The notes beneath the pieces were generated by a model, which worked only from the letters and a program-made list of their open reading frames with translations, did no database searches and was not told the origin of the DNA. A stretch of DNA of 64,000 nt from positions 496,001 to 560,000 of the forward strand of contig OY744467.1 in the NCBI GenBank assembly GCA_963556145.1. The letters are read 5' to 3'. The DNA is from Hygrocybe punicea (taxonomy: Eukaryota > Basidiomycota > Agaricomycetes > Agaricales > Hygrophoraceae). Each line of letters opens with the position of its first letter. The stretch's first letter is position 1. This document shows, in pieces, positions 56,458 through 64,000 of the stretch. A program made the position numbers and the translations under genes.

Positions 56458-59400
56458 CCACTTCTTCCCTTTCATCTCCTGCTGCAACACCTCCAGAATA
56501 GAGCCTGTTTTTTATTCATGTTGGTTTGTTTGTATTGCTCAATGTTCAGCACTACCAGTGGATGCTTATCATCAGCCTCCTGGAGCATGTCCTTTTGCAA
56601 TTTCTGCAGGAAATGCAGCCACGACACACATGAGACTAAATTCACCCAAGCCACCATTCTATGACGTCAGTAGAACAAGCAAGAGCTTCTCTAACTCTGC
56701 CTTTAATGTAGGCATTGCTTTGTGGGCATGGGCTCAGCCATCCTGTGCACCTCCTGATGTGAGACATTAAAACATAATGTGAAATATGTAGCAGCTGACC
56801 TTCTGAAGGTAGAACTTGGAAGGCATCAGTGTTTTGATTGCATGTTTGACCTCAGGTGTGCCCAATTCTTCTTTGGAATGGTACTTAGCTTGGAAAACCA
56901 TGCAGAGTAGGTGCTTGGTGGATAGCCACAACACACAGATGAGATCTTGACCCATGCAGTTGGAAGGAAAGAGAAATGGAGTTCTTTTCAGGTTACTCAA
57001 TCATCACAGATCGTCGGTGTACCCTTTCGAATTGAACCCAAGGCAATATAGTCCAAGCTGCTCTGTGTTCACTGGAGACACATCTATGCTGTCAGCTGGG
57101 ATCAGAGGCAAGTTCAAATCTGGCGTACCATTCATGTTGAAGAACGTGCTGTCCAGGGCACCACCATGCATGGCATAACATGCTTGCTGGACATGCATTC
57201 CAGCATCCACCATGTGTTTGCCTTCTTGGGGGGATATAGATACAGCAGGATATTGTTACACCTGATATCAGTATGTGGCTCAATTCACAGCAAATGCCAC
57301 TGCCAAAAACTTTCCCATGGGAATAGATTTTGCCAATCACCAGACTTTTACAATGCTCACCAACCACAATTCCGACTTGAATGCTCTGATACAACACAAT
57401 TCCAATGCTCTTTAATGCAACAATCCTTACTCCAATTATGAACATGACATTGAGGTCATTCCAACACTCAACTAATGAAAAAGCCTGTAATGATCAAGAA
57501 AAGTAAGTTTCCACATGAGACTTGAAACTGTGAAAAGCACTGTAACAAAACATGTGTACAATAGAAATAATGCTGTCTTACACCACATTCAACTCAGTTG
57601 GTTCTTGCTCAACAGCTTGGTCTACACCATCTGCAATCAAGTTACACCATGGATAACTTCATACCCACAAGAACTATCTTTGAGCTCATTGTGAACTTAT
57701 TGATTCTTTTTTACATTTACCATGACTACAAGTTCCTAGAACTTCATTTTTGGGACTTGTTCTTTGCACATTACCTGTTGGAATTGATAGATAGCCCCAT
57801 CAGTTCCACAATGTCATGTGACCACAGAGGTGTTGAACTGTGAAAGTCAAAAATGTGATCAAGTGGCTGACTGGATTGAAATGTTTGTGTGAAGTAGATG
57901 GTGAGGATGTCCTCCCAGCCTTCCCCATGGCAATGCATGGACTGCAATGCTTGGATTGCAAAGTGATCTACTGACAATCTTTTATCCATGAACCAATGCG
58001 ATGCCACTAGAATCATTCTGCACAAATGGTTTCATTGTTCTGAAAATACCCAAAACCATATTGCACTATATGTTGCTCTGTAGCTGTCAGCTGGAGAAGC
58101 TCGCTTCATATGAGATAATGAAGCAGATACTGGTGGATTGTCATCATGACAAAAGGCAAAGTTCAGTTCCAGTAATACATGGTGGTTGGGGTTGCAGGCT
58201 CCCCATTATTTAGTTTCTCAAAACTCAAAGATTTGAACTGCAGCACTACATGTCTGAGGATCATTGGCTCTAAAGAGATATTCTCTCTACCATCTGTTGG
58301 TAGGACTCCCACAGAAGTAGCAATGAATGTTGTAAGCAGTGTGTGCATCAAAGTGATCCCAAGTTGTACAAGCATTTGTAGAAACAATGCAGTGAATCAA
58401 TGTCTAGATGTGTATTCAGATCCTATGCTAGTTGGGTAGAGAGCCACTGTTACATACCTCCCATGCAACCAATTATATACTCGAGCAGTCAATCACTTGC
58501 CCTGGTCTGATTGCAGAAAGATTATAGGTAAGTAGTGTTCCAAGCATTTTCATTGGACATCGGCATCTACAAACATTCCAGTATCATGGTATATGTGGAA
58601 CCAATCTCTCCAGTCTCCAATGACTCCTTGACATATCGAAATGCCTGTCCCAGCAATAATGAGGTTGATATTCTGGAACTTGCACCAATATTTTGTAATT
58701 TCCCAGAGAATAGGATGCTTGACAGCGACAAGTCCATTTCAAAATGCTGATGTCAATTCCAGGGCAGCCCATTGTACTTAGTCGAGGATGCAAAACAAAT
58801 TTAGGGTTGCCCCAGGGTCATAGAAATCAGGGTTATACAAAGCTTCGACACTCCCCATTAACCCTTCCACCCCTTTGAGGTACAAATCATCTGCATTTTG
58901 CAAAAGCAATATCAACTTCAAAAATGCCTTAACAGTTACAGGTGTGGATTCATGAGGACTGTCTCTAAACATTCTTGATGGAATAAGCTGAACTGAGAGC
59001 CATTCTCACTGACATTCAGGTGATTTCTTGAGTTTCATCATGCACAGTTCCTTGGCAGTGAGAAGGAACTCCTGAAAGATCAAAAGATGAGCCATCATCA
59101 CTTGACAGAGATACTGTAAAGCAACCACATGGTTGACTTGAAGCTTGGAAAGAAAATCATTCACATCATTTGGAGGCAGCTGTGGTGTAAAAAGCTTAGA
59201 GCTGGGGATGGATTCATTGGTCAAGTTTTACATGTCCTTTGAACCCATATGGCTCATGTCCACAGCAGGTGAGAAGTACAAAACCCAGTTGCAGCATCCT
59301 CCCTCAAGCAAAAGTCTAGTTTTTCCTGAACCAGAAGTATTCATGAGAAAGCTAATAAAGATTATAAATAAGTATTTTGAGTGATATGCATACTCGAATA

Positions 59401-59552
59401 CATGAACATATGCATGCCCTGTTCAAAGATGACATCCACATTACCATCCACATGATTCGAATATCTAGGGTCATGGCTGCTCCATTTATGATCTCCCAGT
59501 TCATGAAGTAACAGATTTGGTTGATTTGCCACTTCCAGACTGTTAAGAGCAA

Positions 59553-59710
59553 TGGAGTGGTTAGGCCTGGTCACTCACATGACTAGGCTCCCATGGTTAG
59601 TCTTAGTCAGTAGTGTTCCAGATGTAGTCCTGAGTCTCAGCTTAGCTATCCAGAACATTCCACCTCAAGTCCTGCGTGAGCCCCCAGAGAGGTACCTCGG
59701 TACCTCTCCA
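59553..59710 (+). repeat. 5' LTR of the small LTR element
   Basis: 158 bp, starts TGGAGTGGTTAGGCC, ends CGGTACCTCTCCA. Near the end AGAGGTACC and GGTACCTCT form an inverted pair. Confidence 0.85.
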
Positions 59711-60875
59711 ATGTGGTGATGAGAATGTGATTCAGATCAGCTCCTCGCATCTTTCTTTTTTCCCACTTTTTCTCAGAAGATGACTTTTTTTGGCCTCACC
59801 ACCTGTTGCTGTGCAACTGCAGATTTTTCTCCTCATTCTCGGCTTTACAATACTAGAGTTACCCCCCCAGCACTCCCATTCAAATAATCAAGTCCCTGCA
59901 TTGCTGTTCGTCAACCCAACAGTGCAGCCACAACCCTTTTTGAGCGACCCACCCCCAGGCCGCATCACTTTTTTTCGACCCCTGTTGGTCATCATTTTCA
60001 GGCGCATGATGACCCCCCCCGAGCCATCATCAACATTTTATGGCCCCACCATGCCCCACCCCACCTCAAGAGCACCATTGATGCCTGGTTTTGCCACCCA
60101 ATGGCCACCTGTGTACAGCCATGTCACCAACATTCAACATGCCTTTTTTAGCATTCCCCAACACCCTGCATCCCATCAATGCCCCAAACAGGTCATCCCT
60201 GGACCCTACCGCATTTTGCCACATCACCTGTCACCGACCATTTTATGCAGCATACCCAGCCCTGTGCACACTTATTAGACCCCATAGAACCCTGCTCTCA
60301 ACCCTAGCAGCAGCCAAGTACCATGTACCAACCCAGATGAGTCACTGCTGTGAACCCTTCACATGCTGGCACTATTTGCTCACAAATGCACTTTGTAAGT
60401 TTCCTTTGGTCCCATTTATTCTATGCCTTGTCCCATACACCCATTTTCACCCTCCCATAACATTCCTCAGTTATCTGAGCACCATATACCTATGAATCAC
60501 TGCTACCTAACGAAGCCCCATGTTTTCCCGATTTCCACCAACACCATTGCTTTATTGACCACCAGAACTTGCACCTGCGCCACACTTGCTGACATGATTT
60601 GAGGGATTTTGGATGTTGTGTTGTGAGCCCTAACCCCTGTGAGGGAGGCATTTGAAGAGTGAGTTTGAGAAGAGTCTTGTATGGCCTGGACATCTACCAC
60701 CTCCTGTGTGAGGATGACTTCCTGCTTCACGATATAAGGCCCCAGCCTTGACTCAAGGTGTTCTGAGGGACTGAAAATTGTGGCTTTAGAGTTTTTTGGT
60801 CAGTTTTTGTTTGTTTTGTGTTCTTTTCTTGTAGCAGTATGGCTACAAGGGCGTCACCATAAGGAGGAGGGCACT

Positions 60876-61033
60876 TGGAGTGGTTGGGCCTGGTCAGTCA
60901 TGTGACTAGGCTCCCATGGTTGGTCTTAGTCAGTAGTGTTCCAGATGTAGTAGTGAGTCTCAGCTTGGCTATCCAGACCATTCCACCTTAAGTCCTGTGT
61001 GAGCCCCTGGAGAGGTACCAAGGTACCTCTTCA
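60876..61033 (+). repeat. 3' LTR of the small LTR element
   Basis: 158 bp, starts TGGAGTGGTTGGGCC, ends AGGTACCTCTTCA; same length as the 5' LTR with about 10 percent difference by eye, so the insertion is not recent. Confidence 0.85.
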
Positions 61034-61749
61034 GCAGGCTGAATGGTCTTCAACATATCTGCAACACTTGCTGCTATCATATGGACAGGAGCTGGAGTAT
61101 CCTGAGGCTGCTGAGGCTCAGCGTCATTCTTTGGAGTTGTCTGGTGGTTGATATGTCTGGTTGCAGTGCTTGTTGCTAATAACACAATGGTTAATGTCAG
61201 ACCCTTTTGCAGTTATGATTCAGGTGGGCTAAATGACAACTGCATTTACCAGGTAATTCCATGACAATGAGCTGATGCTTTTTCATTGGGGGATCTGAGA
61301 AGACCTCATAGCAAATAATGGTTTTTGGCCTGTGAAGTCCAACTTGCTGATGTTCTCATCGAAATTGTCATCATATGGAATAGAAACCTTCCAATCTTGA
61401 CTGGGAAGAGTTGGTGAAGCTTTGGATCGTTGGTAAGGACCCAACAGAAGAGTCAGAGGATGTGAGACATGGGTGTAGTGTTTGTTCACTAGAAGAAAGG
61501 TATAGTACGAGGACAAGATGGACTGTAATTCTCAAAGGAGTAATCCACATCAAACCAAGCTCACCTGATAATCTGTATCATTCATTCACTGCACGGTCAC
61601 ATGAATGGAGATAAGATTAAAGATAGCAAATGGGCAACTCTGCCATACCGCCATACCAAGTTTTCCGACACCGGTCAGGGCGAAAAGGGCATAAGCCTGA
61701 CACCTCTGAAGCTTTATACCGGGTGGTTCGGAACTTTCCGTATCACATG

Positions 61750-62366
61750 TTCAACAATGCACACATCTACCAAAAACGTGATCGAACGATACGATGATTC
61801 ACCAACCTCGCATATCCACTGTCGAGCAAGTCCCGTTCAGCCGCAATCACCGCCACCCAGCACCCCTCAGCGACTGCCACGTCCGACTTTCAGACACCAC
61901 ACGTTCCGGGTGTACTCAAATCATATACCTCATGCATGTCGTCTTTCTTCATTTAGTTTATGTGACTCATCCACACGCAGCTTCAGTTTCTCCCCTTCCC
62001 CAACCGTTCCCACCACCACGCAAGCAGTGGCTCGCGGACGCTCTATTGGGTGATGACGGCCATGAGGCAAACGTGCCCCTTCGAGATACGCACTTATCTG
62101 CGAGAAATGTTTTGCTCATAATGGACTGGTGAAAGAAAGCATGTGGGAATACACGCGTGAGTTTCTGCGTCGTACCCTCCGTCGTTATCTTTTCGATGAT
62201 CCCAGAGTACATATGTCCAAAATGTGGTCACTTCAATCCGCCAAAGTGGTCCGCATCCCCATTACCGCCTCCTTGGACTCCCTCATCGCCGTTGACAAAC
62301 AGTCAACCACGTCCTTCCGATCCATCCGCAAAGCAAAGTCATTCAATATTTGTAACGGCAGGATGA
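61750..62366 (+). pseudogene. Lunapark (ER junction protein) homologue, 5'-truncated
   Basis: Lunapark stabilises three-way junctions of the tubular ER. Seen here: STKNVIERYDDSP and a Pro/Ser-rich linker (61761-61915), an intron, PPRKQWLADALLGDDGHEAN (about 62010-62070), then the signature zinc region RYALICEKCFAHNGLVKESM, WEY, a 48 bp GT-AG intron (about 62155-62202) and QYICPKCGHFNPPKW, with the four zinc Cys (C-x2-C ... C-x2-C) intact, ending HSIFVTAG at 62366. The frame shifts by one base between GHEAN and RYALIC (about 62070-62095). The N-terminal membrane helices are absent; mobile DNA lies upstream. So it is a remnant or badly damaged gene. Confidence 0.7.
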
Positions 62367-62479
62367 GGAGTGGTATGGAGGTTCATTCATAGTTTAGAGG
62401 CGAAAAGGATACAGCGAGCAAAGTATTTCTACACTATAATTGAATTCAAAAAACATAGTTTCATCGAGGCCTTATCTGC

Positions 62480-62890
62480 TGAAGATACGAGTCGACGCGT
62501 TCCGACATGAATTCACTCACACCTTCCGGGACCGTGCCGCTCCGACCAATATTGGCGACATCCGTACCCTTGCGCTGCAGCATCATAACACCACACAACC
62601 AGTTGCCAACCTCCTTGAACGTCACCTCTGGCACGTTCGCCATTGCCATATTATTCCGCAGATGATTCCCACCAGCATCAAAAACCTGTTTCATCTTCTT
62701 GCAGATCGACTTGTGCGGAAGTCGCTTGTCCGTCCAAGCGCGTTTTTGGCACTCTTTGCTGGAGTACGCAACGATGTAACAACCACTGCATCACTGATAA
62801 ACCCCCGACGATTGGGCCGATTCCTTACATCCCGGTTTCAATGGGTCCTTGAGCGTGTCCACGATGAATTCGACCGCTTCATCGACAGTG
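62480..62890 (-). pseudogene. MYND zinc-finger protein fragment
   Basis: Minus strand: VDEAVEFIVDTLKDPLKPGC, KESAQSSGVYQ, a TGA (62793-62791), then CSGCYIVAYSSKECQKRAW, KRLPHKSICKKMKQVFDAGG and LCGVMMLQRKGTDVANIGR. The MYND pattern C-x2-C...YCSxxCQ...W...HKxxC is clear, except Ser replaces the Cys of YCS. The TGA again fits a CGA (Arg) codon. Upstream exons may lie at 62890-63190 (CKSVLDVVKSNQRKHLRRLA), not resolved. Confidence 0.55.
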
Positions 62891-63403
62891 ACCCCCCAAG
62901 TCTAATGCGTGCCCAGGGTCAAAATGCTTGCGTATGGTCATCGATCGCGGGGGCTGCATGGTAGGAGCGCGAGTCGGCGTAACCTGGCAACATGAGTGAC
63001 CAGGTGAGAAATACTTGCTGGACTCAGCTTGCAATTGACCAGCCAAGCGCCTCAAATGCTTGCGCTGGTTGGATTTCACTACATCAAGTACAGACTTACA
63101 GCCGCTCTTACAGTTCCTTCGTCTGTGCAGGCTGTCTGGTTGCTCATGCATTTGCATTGCCGTCAGGTTGGTTAGTGGTCCTGCTTCGCTGATTGCTGGC
63201 CGCACCGAGCACAGCATATTATTGGCTTTTAAGCCCGTCTCTCAGCACATCAATGGCAGAACAAGTTCGAAATGCACCCACAACGAGATCATGAAGCTCA
63301 ACATTCTCGGTGAAGACTAGTTCAAGTTCATCATTGTCCAACCATTGGCTAACAACCTACATGCAGTTATGTTCGATCCGCAGCCACCGTCGCCGCAAAC
63401 ACC

Positions 63404-63847
63404 GTGCCGTTACGCCCAGAGCTAGAGGACATCGCTACGTGGCACTATGTTGACGGACCACCCGTCGCGGGCGGCTGGGGTGGGTCCAGGCCGTGGTGGA
63501 TTCTTGGTAGCCGGCTTGAAACGATTCATCGACCGACAGGTGGAATCAATCTGTGCGTACTTTCTCTTTGCTACGGGTGGTGTAACGATGCCGGTCATGA
63601 ATTGCGGATCCACAAGTCATTATGCTGGAGGGTGGCGATAGCCGTTGCCTGGGTAGTCGTGGTCTTGGTCTCCGGCTTCTTCTCGTTGTATACTTGCTTC
63701 TGCTTTCGTACAGTCGCAGGTTCTGGACGCATGCGGCGGGTTGTTGCCATTTTGTTGACGCTTCTCGTTTTCAGTGCACTGTTGGTCATCATGACTTTAT
63801 CTTATGATGGATATTACTTGTATTCCTGCAAAATGTTTGGTTTCTAA
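63404..63847 (+). other. ORF with two hydrophobic segments, coding uncertain
   Basis: 147 codons containing VAIAVAWVVVVLVSGFFSLY and VVAILLTLLVFSALLVIMTL, which could span a membrane. A competing minus-strand frame covers 63613-63422. No family recognised. From 63848 to the right edge I see nothing. Confidence 0.25.
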
Positions 63848-64000
63848 TCACCGTCTTGAAGCTGTCATCGTGAATGTCTCGTCTTCGGAATTACTGTATG
63901 CACCATCTGAACATTCGCGCTCGTACGTACCGCATACTGTTTTCTGCTTTGTTTGATAGCCTGTGTAGCACTGTGATGGTGGGGTGCTAATCGTATGGAA

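Larger units (their letters stand above)
59553..61033 (+). mobile_element. Small non-autonomous LTR retrotransposon (LARD/TRIM-like)
   Basis: Two 158 bp LTRs (59553-59710 and 60876-61033), each TGGAGTGGTT...CA, differing at about 16 sites by eye. After the 5' LTR come three bases and a primer binding site TGGTGATGAGA (59714). Before the 3' LTR is a purine tract AAGGAGGAGGG (60861-60871) and GCACT. The internal 1.16 kb has no reverse transcriptase or other pol motif; its Pro-rich ORFs look non-conserved. Flanks GCAA and GCAG are a 4-bp duplication with one mismatch. LTR start, PBS and PPT junction match the gypsy element at 10959-18444, the likely kind of helper. Confidence 0.85.
56767..61553 (-). 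pseudogene. Large P-loop NTPase gene, interrupted by an LTR element
   Basis: Upstream exons read SQDWKVSIPYDDNFDENISK (about 61420-61330) and TPAPVHMIAASVADMLKTIQ (about 61100-61036). The LTR element 59553-61033 interrupts; the sense resumes LNSLEVANQPNLLLHELGDH. After an intron comes a Walker A motif NTSGSGKTRLLLEGG (about 59332-59290). Later segments: LFTPQLPPNDVNDFLSKLQV, TVKAFLKLILLLQNADDLYL, AIQALQSMHCHGEGWEDILT, then QQACYAMHGGALDSTFFNMN, LPLIPADSIDVSPVNTEQLG, LKRTPFLFPSNCMGQDLICV and KEELGTPEVKHAIKTLMPSK. From memory this is a long Agaricomycete P-loop family found in transposon-rich DNA, role unknown. Intermediate exons are not resolved. An NTPase beside a recombinase suggests a mobile-element function, by inference only. 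Confidence 0.55.

Overview
The window is eukaryotic and fungal, and almost certainly from an Agaricomycete (mushroom-forming basidiomycete). Genes are split by many 45-60 bp GT-AG introns. Several protein types are, from memory, confined to or expanded in that group: Plavaka-type transposases, Tnp2/CACTA transposases, DUF6532 and DUF6533 proteins, Crypton-type tyrosine recombinases and short HHE proteins. There is no rRNA, recognisable tRNA or CRISPR array. Family names come from recall of conserved motifs; no search was run.

Layout. 1-28.4 kb is a transposon graveyard. It holds the N-terminus of a Plavaka transposase (minus, off the left edge), a 1.9 kb solo LTR with a striking promoter, a second decayed Plavaka gene with a head-to-head small gene (6.3-10.3 kb), and a DUF6532 gene (10.5-20.6 kb) split by a 7.5 kb Ty3/gypsy retrotransposon that itself carries a 1.08 kb hAT-like insertion. 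A DIRS-like tyrosine-recombinase retroelement (about 22-26.3 kb) and a frameshifted GC-rich gene (minus, 26.5-28.5 kb) follow.

28.8-42.1 kb is an island of ordinary genes, mostly with clean reading frames: a conserved Agaricomycete protein, a 14-exon metacaspase 106 bp downstream of it, a membrane-anchored beta-repeat protein (minus), a hemerythrin HHE protein, a DUF6533 membrane protein that looks damaged at its 5' end, and a coiled-coil membrane protein.

42.3-61.6 kb is again mobile DNA: a Tnp2 (CACTA-like) transposase pseudogene with two hAT-type insertions and two companion genes; a solo LTR holding a MITE; then a group made of a Crypton-type tyrosine recombinase (minus), a conserved ORF facing it (plus), and a large P-loop NTPase gene (minus) interrupted by a small non-autonomous LTR retrotransposon. 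61.7-64 kb has remnants of a lunapark gene (plus) and a MYND-finger gene (minus).

Two themes link the window. The broken transposon genes repeatedly carry TGA where their families have arginine, plus Arg-to-Cys and Arg-to-His changes. This is the signature of CGN to TGN or CAN change at CpG sites, as from cytosine methylation and deamination or a RIP-like process, while the gene island lacks it. Insertions are deeply nested, and many boundaries can be fixed by target-site duplications, so a relative history can be read.
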